Source of the DNA: Draconibacterium orientale
GTDB taxonomy: Bacteria; Bacteroidota; Bacteroidia; Bacteroidales; UBA1556
Length of the DNA: 47,222 nucleotides
NCBI GenBank assembly: GCA_022736595.1
Contig: DZDC01000001.1
Span: forward strand, 10,318-57,539
Direction of reading: 5' to 3'
Positions within the stretch are counted from its first letter, which is position 1. Every line of letters starts with the position of its first letter. Below the pieces are notes generated by a model. It searched no databases. It had not been told where the DNA came from and saw nothing but the letters and a program-made list of their open reading frames with translations. Positions 1-12,000 of the stretch are shown piece by piece. The position numbers and the translations under genes were made by a program.

Positions 1-1619
1 CTTCGCAAGGTGCAGCTGCATCAGCAAGCTTTGTTCATCTAAAACAAATCTTGACGGCCTTCGAATCGTATTTAGGTCCTTATCGTTGGGAACGTATTGG
101 CTATGTTGGAGTGCCCTTTTCGGCAGGAGCCATGGAACACGCCACCAGTATTCATATCGGAAATTCGTATCTCAATGGTACTTTAGATTACGAGACATTG
201 ATAGCGCATGAATTGAGCCATCATTGGTTTGGCAATTTGGTGACATGCCGCACGGCTGAGGATATGTGGCTCAACGAAGGCTGGGCGGTTTTTTGTGAAT
301 CCTTATACCAAGAGCATTTGTACGGTAGAACCGCTTACGATATGAATATGCGCACCAATCTTAATCAAGTGATTTTCAATACTCACGTCCAAGATGGCGC
401 TTATTATGCGGTTGCGGGCGTTCCCCATTCAATCACCTATGGTAGTACCGTTTATGACAAAGGCGCTACCGTTGCGCATAGCTTGAGAGGTTATTTGGGC
501 GACATTATTTTCTTCTCAATGATTAAATCGTATATGCAAACCAAGGCCTACGGAAACCAAAGTAGTGCTGAATTTAGGGATTTTATTACTCAGTTTTCGG
601 GAATAAACATGAATGACTTTTTTGATGCATGGGTGTTTAGCCCTGGGTTTATTGACTTTACTGTAGATAGTTTTGCAGTGGTGGGGCAAGTGGGGAACCA
701 GTATTTGGTTAGAGTGGATATGCGTCAAAGCTTGCTTCACAAAACCAATTACGCCAACTCAAATCGGCTTCCCCTCAGGTTTTGGAACACCAATGGAAGT
801 TTTGTCGATTCCGTGATTGAATTTTCAGGAGCCAAAGGATTTCAATCGTATTATTTTAATTTTGTGCCCAGCCAAGTGACCTTAGACCCTGCTCAAACTT
901 ATGCAGGAGCATTTATTCAATATTCTGAATACATGCATGTTAATGATAATAAAACCTTTGATTTGGCGTATTATAAACACAAGATTAATCAAGCCATTGA
1001 TTCTACCTATTTTCAAATTATTCATCACTTTACCGCCCCAACCACCGAAGGTATTACTTATGCCGGTTTGCACCTTAGCTCGAAGCGATATTGGACGGTC
1101 AACTATGTAGGCCAGACAAATGATGTGGAAGGCTATTTTAGATATTGGCGCACTGCACAATGGGATTCAGATATTATCACCAATAGCGCTGATTCATTAG
1201 TATTGCTTTATCGGCCCAAAGGAGGAGTGCCTTGGCAAAAGGTAAATTTTGAAAAGCAAGGCAATTGGGTGGTGGGATGGTTGAAGGTAAATCATCTCCT
1301 TTCTGGTGAATATTGTCTTGGAGTTTATGACGCTGATTATCTTGGAACAACGAATTCAAGATCAGAGCAAGCGGTTTCATTCCATGTGTTTCCAAACCCT
1401 TCGGATACTGATTTTGCATTTTTTACCAACTATCAACAACCTGCAATAGTGGAAATTAGGGACATAAACGGACGATGGGTAGATCGTATAAAAATTAATA
1501 ATGGGCAGGCAAAATGGAAACCTACGGATTTAAAAACAGGAACTTATTTAGTAGTTTTATACGACGAAAATGAACAAATCATTGCAAACACAAAGATCAT
1601 ATATGAAGGTAAAAAGTAG
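1..1619 (+). CDS. Secreted M1-family metallopeptidase, 5'-truncated, with T9SS sorting domain
   Basis: The reading frame is open from the window edge (first whole codon at base 3) to TAG at 1617-1619, so the true start lies upstream; the TTG at 51 is only an internal codon. The visible part holds the gluzincin aminopeptidase core: a GAMEN-like motif reading GAMEH, the zinc site HELSH (bases about 207-221), and the third zinc ligand Glu in WLNEGWA, 19 residues after the second His. A YDKGA motif downstream fits the M1 catalytic-tyrosine region. The last roughly 80 residues (VFPNPS, then GTYLVVLYD) form a type A T9SS C-terminal sorting domain, so the enzyme is probably exported through the Sec and type IX routes and released or anchored at the surface. 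It probably trims N-terminal residues from external peptides. Family assignment is firm; substrate is unknown. The 3' end overlaps the next gene. Confidence 0.9.
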   Translation, partial: SQGAAASASFVHLKQILTAFESYLGPYRWERIGYVGVPFSAGAMEHATSIHIGNSYLNGTLDYETLIAHELSHHWFGNLVTCRTAEDMWLNEGWAVFCESLYQEHLYGRTAYDMNMRTNLNQVIFNTHVQDGAYYAVAGVPHSITYGSTVYDKGATVAHSLRGYLGDIIFFSMIKSYMQTKAYGNQSSAEFRDFITQFSGINMNDFFDAWVFSPGFIDFTVDSFAVVGQVGNQYLVRVDMRQSLLHKTNYANSNRLPLRFWNTNGSFVDSVIEFSGAKGFQSYYFNFVPSQVTLDPAQTYAGAFIQYSEYMHVNDNKTFDLAYYKHKINQAIDSTYFQIIHHFTAPTTEGITYAGLHLSSKRYWTVNYVGQTNDVEGYFRYWRTAQWDSDIITNSADSLVLLYRPKGGVPWQKVNFEKQGNWVVGWLKVNHLLSGEYCLGVYDADYLGTTNSRSEQAVSFHVFPNPSDTDFAFFTNYQQPAIVEIRDINGRWVDRIKINNGQAKWKPTDLKTGTYLVVLYDENEQIIANTKIIYEGKK

Positions 1620-2841
1620 CTTAATCCTTTGGATTGTTTTTGTAAATCTTTTGGTATTCGACGCCATGGGGCAGAATGCAAGGGTGAAGTTTAAATTGAC
1701 TTCCAAAAATTCGGACTGTTCTGGAGCCATAGATATTTCAAAATTCGACAGCGTTGAGGCTTCGGTACCGATAGGAGCGGGTCAAGTTCAAAATTTTAAT
1801 TCTCAAAAAGGCGATTTAAGGTCGTTTGAAAAGGAGCATAATGTGGTTTGGTATTCTTTAACCATTGCCCAAGATGCTGTATTAAGTTTAAAAATTATAC
1901 CTTTTCAAAGTACCGATGATTATGATTTCTTATTGATTCAAGCCACCGATTGTCAAGGCGTTAATTCTAAAGCGTATGAGGTGGTTCGTAGTAATATAAG
2001 TCGATCAGATCAAGAGCGAGAAGGAATTACAGGTTTATCAGAAGAAGGAATGACGCCTTTTGTGCACGAAGGCAAAGGAAATGCTTTCAGTGTTCCCATT
2101 GAAGTAATGCAGGGAGAGCACTATTTTTTGGTCGTTGATAATGTTTATGAGCAAGGGCAAGGACACTTATTAGTGATGGAGTGGAAGACAATCGTTAAGC
2201 CAGTCGAAGGTCAAAAACAATATTTTCAAATCATTGACACCAAAGATTCGAGTAAAATGACTGCATGGATTAAGGTTTTTTCAAGAGAACAACTTCAGGG
2301 TCAAACGCATACTGACACCTTGGTTACAGGCGAGCTGGGAACTTTTGAATTGCCCATGGATGGTAAGCATTATTATTTAGAGTTGAGCAAAGAGGGATAT
2401 TTTAGTCAGTCACGAGCTTTGGACCGAATAGGTGAACAAGACACCTTATATATAGGTATGAAATCCATGGCAGTTGGATCTACCTTGGTACTTGAAAATA
2501 TTCACTTTCAAGGAGGCTCTGCAATATTTACAGGTAATTCCCAAACTGCTTTACGACAACTCTATAAAGTAATGAAAGATAGTCCCAATTTAGTTATTGA
2601 AATTCAAGGACATGTAAACTTGGCAGATAACAGTAATTCTAAGAAAACGGAGGAGTATTACAACCAATTAAGCACTGATAGAGCAAAGGCAGTATATGAT
2701 TATTTGAAAAAAAGAGGAATCTCAGAAGATAGGATGGAGTACCGTGGTTATGGCTATTCAAATATGATTAATCCACGACCCAAAACCGTGTTACAAATGG
2801 AACAAAATAGACGTGTTGAGATACTGATTCTAAAAAATTAG
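1603..2841 (+). CDS. Exported OmpA-family C-terminal domain protein
   Basis: This 412-residue protein starts at ATG 1603, chosen because MKVKSSLILWIVF begins a typical signal peptide ending near DAMGQ; the in-frame ATG at 1570 would add 11 polar residues ahead of it. The N-terminal part (about residues 25-200) is a beta-rich region of the kind seen in Bacteroidota binding modules, followed by a short carboxypeptidase-regulatory-like stretch (KHYYLELSKEGY). Residues about 300-412 are an OmpA-like peptidoglycan-binding domain: the LSTDRAKAVYDYLKKRGI helix, RGYGYS and the terminal QNRRVEI are diagnostic. Such domains hold outer-membrane or periplasmic proteins to the cell wall. The gene overlaps the M1 peptidase stop by 17 bases, implying co-transcription and probable translational coupling. 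The specific role is unknown. Confidence 0.82.
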   Translation: MKVKSSLILWIVFVNLLVFDAMGQNARVKFKLTSKNSDCSGAIDISKFDSVEASVPIGAGQVQNFNSQKGDLRSFEKEHNVVWYSLTIAQDAVLSLKIIPFQSTDDYDFLLIQATDCQGVNSKAYEVVRSNISRSDQEREGITGLSEEGMTPFVHEGKGNAFSVPIEVMQGEHYFLVVDNVYEQGQGHLLVMEWKTIVKPVEGQKQYFQIIDTKDSSKMTAWIKVFSREQLQGQTHTDTLVTGELGTFELPMDGKHYYLELSKEGYFSQSRALDRIGEQDTLYIGMKSMAVGSTLVLENIHFQGGSAIFTGNSQTALRQLYKVMKDSPNLVIEIQGHVNLADNSNSKKTEEYYNQLSTDRAKAVYDYLKKRGISEDRMEYRGYGYSNMINPRPKTVLQMEQNRRVEILILKN

Positions 2842-2965
2842 TATAAATAGCACTTTTTTTGCCATAGATAAGCCTTGTAAATCTGTGGATTAAATGAAAA
2901 AAATAAAAATAATCACGTTGTTATATATGCAACAAAAAATATTTTAATGATGTTTTTATTACTTG

Positions 2966-2973
2966 TATATTCG
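2966..2973 (+). promoter_or_regulatory. Possible -7 promoter element of the giant adhesin gene
   Basis: TATATTCG differs from the Bacteroidota -7 consensus TAnnTTTG at one base and lies 42 bases before the ATG at 3016. No clear -33 TTG was found at the usual distance. Its position downstream of the earlier in-frame ATG (2947) favours the 3016 start. The rest of the 2842-3015 gap is AT-rich with only a weak hairpin. Confidence 0.3.
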
Positions 2974-3015
2974 CAACTCACATTTTATAACACATTTTCA
3001 CTAAACATTTATACT

Positions 3016-6000
3016 ATGAGAAATCTAATCTTTACATTTATTCTAGTGCTTTTTAGTTTGGGAGTTATGTCCCAATCCGTTGTTTTTCAAGAAAACTTTG
3101 AAAACTTACCTTTGAGTATGACCTCCAGTACGACCGGAACATCTCAAGCGGGTATTTGGGTTCAAAACAGTAGGCTTGCTACCCAAGGTCTAAAGAGCGA
3201 CTCGGCAAGAGTTACATTGGGAGATACTACCTATCTCACATCTAACACTTTTTCCACACTGGGCTTGTACTCAGTTTTCCTCTATTTTGATCAAATCTGT
3301 AAAACGCAGTATTATGATGGAGGAGTAATTGAAGTTTCTGCTAATAATGGTGCTACATGGACTCCCTTAAATGGATCGCAATACATGGGTGCCGGTCAGT
3401 TTGGAACTATTGGTAATAAATTTTCAGGCGGTAGTTATATCGACTGGCTACTTACCAACGTAAATGCTATTCCAACCAGTACTTGGTGGAAGAGCGAAAC
3501 TTTTGATTTGTCGTTGTTGATTCCTAACACAGCAACAGCAAAAATTAGATTTAAACTTTTTGATGGAGGAATGGTCCTTGATGGATCAGGGGGTGCCGCA
3601 GGTTGGTTTTTGGATAGCATCCGGGTTACTGCCTCGCTTTCTGAAATGATCAAGCCAGCAATTTCACTTATTTCTCCTTATCCCCACGACACCGTTTACG
3701 GTGCTGGCCCTTTTAACTTAAAAGCTAAAATTACTGATGCCTCAGGAATTGATACCGCTATAGTTCATTATCTAATTCAACCAGGAAATATTACCGGAAC
3801 CATTGGTATGAATATGACCACTACTGATACCTTTGCTGCTGTTCTACCTTTCCCAGGATTTGGACGTTCTGTATTTTATTACATCAATGCAATTGATGGG
3901 TCTATTGCAGCTAACTCTGACTCTACAAATAACTTTTGGTATTATTGCAAATATTCAACCGGTAGTTCGGGTACGGTAGGTACAGGCACCTCTTCGGTAT
4001 CTTATTTATATAATACATTTTGGCACGATTCAAGAGCTCAAATGCTTTACACTGCGGCAGAACTTAGTGCTGCTGGACTGAGTGGGGGAAGCATTTCAAA
4101 AGTTGGTTTTAATATAGAGACTGTAGGTGGTCAAGCCATGGAAAACTTCAATATTAAAATGAAGAATACTTCCGCAACTTCCTTAACCGCTTTTGATAAT
4201 ACAAACTTAAGTACAGTTTATAGTGCAACTTATACCGTTCCTGGAACTGGCTGGCAAAACATAAATCTTACTACTCCTTTTGTTTGGGATGGAGTAAGCA
4301 ATTTAATTGTTGAGGTATGTTTTGATAATACAAGTTACACCTCTTCAACCACTGTTTATGCAACCCCTATTACTGGAATGGTATGGTCTCAAAATGCTGA
4401 TGGAGCTGCTGGTTGCCAATTTTCTGGAGGTTACGCTCAATCCAGTAGAGTTAATATTAAACTCGAAGCGGTTGGAGTTTCTGGTATTTCTAATGATATT
4501 GGAGTTTATACCATCACCAGTCCCACTGGTGGAGTTATAGCCAACCAAGCCTTTGATGTGAAGGTTCAAATGAAGAATTTTGGAGTGGATACCATAAATA
4601 CTGCCACCATCAATTGGATTTTTGATGGCGTAGCTCAAACTCCATATTCATTTAGTGGAATTTTATTGCCTGGAGCTTTAAGTAGTGAAATTTTATTGGG
4701 CTCAAAGACGGTTTCAATAGGTTCACATTCCTTTACCGCATGGACCGATAATCCTGATGGTAATCTCGATAATAATATTGCAAACGATACTTCTAGTTTT
4801 GATTTTTATGGCTGTGCAAGTACGCTTTCCGGTGCCTACACCATTGGTGGAACCTCGCCTGATTATGCAACCTTTACGGCTGCAGCTTTAGCGTTGAACC
4901 AATGCGGTATCAGTGGACCGGTAACTTTTAATGTAGCAGCTGGAACCTACAATGAGCAAATATTGCTTAATGCCATTAGCGGTTGTACGAGTACCAATAC
5001 CATTACTTTCAAAGCAGCCAATAACGACAGTACCTCAGTAGTATTACAAAAAGATGCTACTGGAAATGTGGATAATTACGTAGTTACTTTAAATGGTGCT
5101 CAAAATATCTTCTTTAAGAATATGACCGTTAAGGCCTTGGATTCGACTTATTCAAAGGTATTTGTTTTAAAAGGTAACGTTGCTAATTTGGGCATAAATA
5201 ATAGTATTATTGAAGCTAGTATTCGCTCTAATGCAAATAACGATAAGAGCATATTGGTTTCAAGTAGCAATGCCTTAGGAAATACCATTGTATTGACCAA
5301 TAATATCTTTAACAAGGGTAGCCAAGCCATCAATTTACTTGGAGATTCATCCACTACAGGTTGGAATATTTCTAACAATAAACTGATCAATCATTACAGT
5401 GCGGGCATCAATCTTGCTAACGTAACTTCGCCCACTGTTAATGGAAATACTATTGAGGCTTCTCACAGTAATTCAGCTTCTTATAATGGTATTCGTTTAA
5501 CCAATACCTATGGATCTCCAAGCGTGCAACGTAACAAGATTCAAACTGATTCTACCCAAATGGCCTATGGTATTAGCTTTATTGATGCAGTACATGATTC
5601 TTTGAATCCTGCTCTTATTGCTAATAATATGATTCGTTTGAATACCAACAGTACCACATCAACGCTTTCAGCAGGTATTTTGGGTTACCAATCAGTGGCA
5701 TTCAATGTGTATCATAACACCGTATTAATAGTTGGTAATCAAACTAATAGTACTGCCATTACATTGTATGATTTACCCGCAATGGCTGGAACCTCACAAA
5801 AGATTAAAATTGTAAACAACATTTTTGTAAATAATGCCAAAGGTTATATATACTATGTTACCAATGTGGATACTGCTTTATGGTACGACGCACATAATAT
5901 ATTATACAACTTTAACCAATCCACTGTATTCAGTTACTTAGGTGCAGCGATTAATAATTACACTTCATGGATTACCAATAGCGGTACACTTAATTCAGAT

Positions 6001-9000
6001 ACCATCGATCCTTACTTCTATTCATGGACCAATTTGCATATTGCAAATAATAAAGTAAATGGAAAAGGTGTGGCCCTGGCCTCAGTAACTACCGACATCG
6101 ATGGCGAAGCTCGCAATGCCACCATTCCGGATCCTGGTGCTGATGAATTTACACCATCGCCTTATGACATTACCACTTTAAATGTTGTAACCCCCAATTC
6201 TGCTTGCGGATTGAGCACTACTGAAACCGTATCTATCCAAATCAAAAATATTGGAAGTGCCGTGATTAATGGTGGACTCACTGCCAGTTACAAAGTGAAC
6301 GGTAATACCTCAGTTACTGAAATAGTTACCAATGTGATGAGCCCTGGAGATACGGTTATCTTTACTTTTGCAACTAAAGCTAATTTTGATGTTACTTCAA
6401 ATGGGCAAGATTCAACCTTTAATCTAAAGGTGTGGGCTAACCTGACTGGTGATAACGTTTACCAAAACGATTCATCGTTTGCAGAGATAGTTTCAGGTTA
6501 TATTCCTGCTTTAGTTACAGTGCAAAATGATACCATTTCTTATGGACAAAATACTGTTTTTACAGCTTTAGGAAATAATATCTATTGGTGGGCTGATGAT
6601 ACCACTAGTGTTTATTTGGCTAATTCAGGCTCATTTACCACCCCATTTTTGTACGATACAACCACCTATTGGGTATCGGATCGCGCAGGAACGCCTAACG
6701 TACAATTGACAATAGGTAATGGAACCAGTTATAATGGAAGCTCCAGCTATCCCTGCGCTTATTCTAATTATTATTGGGGAAATAAAGAGCAATATTTAAT
6801 TCTTGCTAGTGAACTCAATGCTTTAGGCATGTCAGCAGGTTCTATTAATAGTTTAGCTTTAAATGTTGTAGCGTTGAATTTAGTTCCGGCGTTGGATAAT
6901 TATAGCATAGCTATTGGACAAACCAACCTTACAAGCCTTACATCTACTTTTATATCAACTAACTTGACCACTGTGTTCAGCCCTTCTTCCTCCTATATGC
7001 CAGTCGCAGGTTGGAATACGCATTCATTTTCCAGTCCATTTATTTGGGATGGTATTTCTAACATTGTCGTTCAAACTTGTAGCAACAACTCTTCTTATGT
7101 CTCAAATGGAAATGCAAGTGTAGAATATACAGTCACCACATTCCCTTCTGTAACACATAATCATCAAGATGCCAGCGGTACTTGTGCTTTGACTACTGGG
7201 AGTGTTTCAAGTAATAGGCCTAATATTAAATTAGTAGGTACTGCAAGTGGTTGCTTTGGGGACAGATCTTCTGTAACTGCAGTGGTAATAGGCTTCCCAA
7301 CTTTGGATGCTGGATTGAACACTTTTGTTAGTCCATCTCCTGAAATTGATGAAACACAACTTACTTCTGTTAAGGTAATCTTGAAAAATCATGGACAAAA
7401 TCCATTAACTTCAGTGAAGATTCCAGTGATTGTAGATGGCGTTGCAATTGATACATTATTTTACACAGGCTCTATTACTTATAATAATGTTGATACAGTA
7501 ACTCTTCTTGCAAATTATAATTTTACTGCAGGCAATCATACTTTGAAAGCTTATACTTATTATCCTAATTCAATGAATGATACCATTCACTCCAATGATA
7601 CCATTTCATTGAGTTTTGTGGCAAGAATGAATGGAACCTATACCATTAGTAATACCAATGCTAGTGCTGACTTTGCAACTTTTACCGATGCTGTAAGCAC
7701 GTTAAATGGCGTTGGAATTATTGGATCAGTAGTCTTCCTTGTTGATTCTGGTAGTTATACCCAGCAAATTTCGATTTCTTCAATTGATGGGGCTAGTGCT
7801 ACCAACACCATTACTTTTAAATCGGCCAGTGGAGTTAGAACTGATGTAGTATTGCAGTTTGCTTCATTTGGTTCTTCAACTAATTATGTGCTTAAAATTA
7901 ATGGGGGCGACTTTATTACTTTCCAAGATATGACCCTTAAAGCTTTGGGGGCCAACTATGGTGGCGTAATTGAAATGGCGGCCAATAGTTTGAATATTAC
8001 TTTTGATAACTTGATTATAGAATCCATCAGTTCCACCAGTTCCTATGCAAGGGGAATGTATGCGTCTGCCGGGCCAACACATAATTTGGTGATTAAAAAC
8101 AGTTTGTTTTCCAATTGTTATTATACCATTTATGTCAATGGTTCTAGTTCCAATTATAATACTGGAATGGTGATAAATAATAATATCATTGAAAATGCTG
8201 GTTATTATGGCGGATTATATTTAACCTATGCTGCTGGGGCTTTAATAACAGGCAATACCATTACTTCTATGGCTAATTTTTCTGGAGGCTATGGTTTGTA
8301 CCTCGCTAATTGTAATGCAGGCACTAAAGTACTGGGCAATAAAGTACACATGAATCTAAGCCCTACTGCTTATTCAGGATATGGTATTTATTTGTACAAT
8401 ATTACAGGAACTAACACGGCAAAGAATATTGTGGCTAATAACTTTGTTACATCCTTGGGTGGATCCACAACCAATGCTTATGGAATCTATTCTTTAAGTA
8501 ATACAAATACTGATATTTTTTATAATTCAGTAAATATGAAAGGATTGAGTGTTACAAGTCATGCATTGGATGTAAACAGCGGTGCTGCTCCCGCTTCAGT
8601 AAGATTGGTTAATAACGTATTGTACGATTCTACGGGTTATGCATTCTATGGAAGTGGAGTAAGTGGTATTTCTACCATGAATTACAATTCCTACGCTACT
8701 GATGGATCTAAATTTACTTATTGGAATGGTAACAATGCTGACTTAGAAGCATTGAAAACAGCCTCCGGTAAAAATGCAAACTCTGTACAGTTTAAACCTG
8801 TATTTACTTCAAATACCGATCTTCACTTACTATCTACTCAATACACGGGTTATGGTACTCCATTGTCCTCTGTTACTACTGATATCGATGGAACCCTCCG
8901 TGGAATTAACGCTACCACCATTGGTGCTCATGAAGTGCCTCAGCCGGTAGTAGATTTGGGCTTGGTTAAAATCTTAGATTTAACTTCTAATGAGGTTGAG

Positions 9001-12000
9001 TTTGATAGCATTCACATGAGATTAGTTATTCGTAATTTTGGTTCTGACTCCATTCCTTCCTTTAGTATTAATTACACTTTAAATGGAGGAGCACCTGTTA
9101 CAGATAACTTCAACTATATTTTCCATTCAGCTGAGGTAGATACTTTAACCCTCACTGCTTTTGTAGTACCTGGAGGTCAAAATAATATTTGCATTAATTC
9201 TGTTACTCCTAGTGATGCTAATATTTACAATAATCAATTGTGCAAAAACTTCTACGGCCAACCTATAAAGGATGCTTATGTAATTAGCATGAAATCAATT
9301 GAAGAATATTGCGGTATGACTACCGATACCGTTACCATTACCATTGTAAATATTGGCTTTGATACCATTAATGGAGTAGGTGACCCTATCACCACCGTAT
9401 CCTATCAAAGCAATAATTTTGCAGTAGTAACTGAAAACCTTACTGCTCAAATTCTGCCTAATAGTACCTTAGTGTATAACTTTGTACAACAAGTTTATGT
9501 TGGAACTAACAACTTGATTGATAGTACTTACAATATTAAAGCTTGGATTAACCTAGTTAATGATAATGTGGCGGTAAATGACTCAGCATCAACTGAAGTT
9601 ACTTCCTTTCATATTCCTTTGGTACCGGTGGTGGTGTCTCCTTTCAACGTAGTTTATGGATCGCCAGCAACACTTATTGCTACTTCAGTGGATACCGTGC
9701 TTTGGTACACAGGCGCCACTGCTATCAATTACTTCCATTATGGAAGCAGCTATACTACAGGTTACAATTATAATAACGACACATTGTGGTTAGCGGCCTT
9801 GAATGGCAAGGCTGATTTGAAAATTACGGAAATTGTGCAGTTTAAAACAGGAACTGGATACACTAATCCTTACCCAGCATATATGTCAACAGGCGATTTT
9901 GATGGATTCGAGATATCTAATCTTGGGTCTGATGTACAAATGCTTGGTGGTTGGACTGTACATGTAAGAGGTGCGCAGATTATTGATTATACATTCCCAT
10001 CTGGAACAGTTCTAAATGCAGGAGAAGTATTAACTTGTCTGTATGTGTCAGGGGCTACAGTTGGCGCAGCAGGAAATAATTTGTACTATTTAGCTACAAA
10101 TAGTTCCATAAGCTCAAGTTCTCTTGTTGGATATATTCTCAAGGACAATATTGGAAATGTAATTGACGCAGTTGCAACGAATAACTATACATTTGCATCA
10201 GCAGACGGGGTAACTTCAGCTGATTGGTCTGGTACAGTTTCAGGCTTATCTGGATTGGCTGGTGCGGTTCGTATAATTTCTGACAATAATACATCCTCCG
10301 ATTGGTCAGCTACTAATGTAAGTTCTTCTTCATTTGGTGCTTCTAATTCACAGCTTGGAAGTTCCATGAATGGTTGTGTTTCAGCAAAAGTTCCACTTAT
10401 AATAAATGTTACTGGTCAGCTTGCAAGCGATGTTGGGACAGTGGCACTTTTAGAGCCAATATCAATGTTAAATCTCTCAAATTCTGAAACCGTTAAAATA
10501 AGGGTTAGGAACTTTGGAACTGCTGCTTGTGACACAATTCCAGTGGGTTATAAGATTAACAACGGCAACGTGATTTGGGATACAATTTACAATGCCATAT
10601 CGGCAGGTGATAGTATTGAATTTACATTTAGCCAACATGCTAATCTTGGTATCCAAGGAAACACATATAACTTTAAGGCTTTCACCTCACTCTCTTCTGA
10701 TTTGAACCAGCTTAATGACACTATCATAAAATCAGTAGTGAACATGATACCAAATTATTGCCCTTCTTATGCAACTTCTACTGTCGATGATGATATTGTT
10801 AATGTTACGTTCGCTGGAATGAATAATACATCACCTACTCCTTATACTGCTGTATATACCGATTATTCTACGAGTGTAGCTCCAGTTTTCGTGAACCCTG
10901 GAATGGCATTTCCTATTTCCATCGAGATTGGTTTCAGCTCATCATCTACGTATTCGGGTTATTGCGAAGTTTACATCGACTATAATAGGGATGGAACTTT
11001 TACCGAGCCCAATGAGGTTGCCTTCGGAGATGCTTATTCTGGTGCTCAAACCATTTCAGGTATTGTGACTATTCCTTTCAATGCCATTACTGGATTGACT
11101 AAAATGCGTATTGTTGCACGGGAGTCTGCCAATGCTGGTTCCGTTATGCCTTGTGGTACATATACTTGGGGAGAAACTGAAGATTATAATGTTATAATTG
11201 CTCCTAGTATTCCAATGGATGCAGGAGTGGAACGTATTGTTTCTCCTGGAGCTCTCTCTTCGGCTACTGCAGCTTCATTCAAAGTTCAAGTGCGTAATTA
11301 TGGAACCGATACCATCAATTCAGTGGATGTGAAATACTCGGTTAATAATGGAAGTGTAAACTCTTACACTTATAACATTACTCCAATTTATCCTCTTGAT
11401 AGTGCAATTGTTGATTTGGGTAACCTAAGCATGCAAATGGGGGCAAACGTTATTAAAGTATATACACAGCTCCTTGGTGATACCAATAATTTAAATGACA
11501 CATTAGTAAAATCGCTTTATCGCGAAGCGGTTATGATGTTGCCTTATACCGATAATTTTGAAGGTGCAAATTACTGGATTCCTGATACCATTACTAATAT
11601 TTGGGAACTCGGAACTCCATCAACTACCTACATCAATGGAGCTTATAGCCCTGTTAATGCTTGGGTAACTAATTTGGATGGTAATTATTCTGATGGTCTT
11701 AACGATAATCTTTATTCACCCGTATTTAATATTCCAACTTACGCTGATTCTGCATACTTGAAATTCTGGCATAAGTATCAAACTCAGTCGGCTCAAGATG
11801 GGGGTACCATTCAGGTGAAAATTGATAATGGAGCATGGATTAACTTAGGTTTGCAAAGTGATCCTGATGCAATCAATTGGTACACCGATAATGTGGGCGG
11901 TACTCATATGTGGACGGGTTCACATGCTTGGCATAAATCGACCTATCGTTTCGATTTATCTACTCCAACTTCTCAGTTTTACAATTCAAGTACCATTCAG

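Noticed and set aside
2862..2888. Hairpin after the OmpA-like gene
   Set aside because: An 8-bp stem with a GU pair and an 11-base loop has no T-run on the proper side, so it does not qualify as a terminator.
2947..3015. Upstream in-frame ATG for the giant adhesin
   Set aside because: It precedes a likely -7 element and adds 23 residues before a clean signal peptide.
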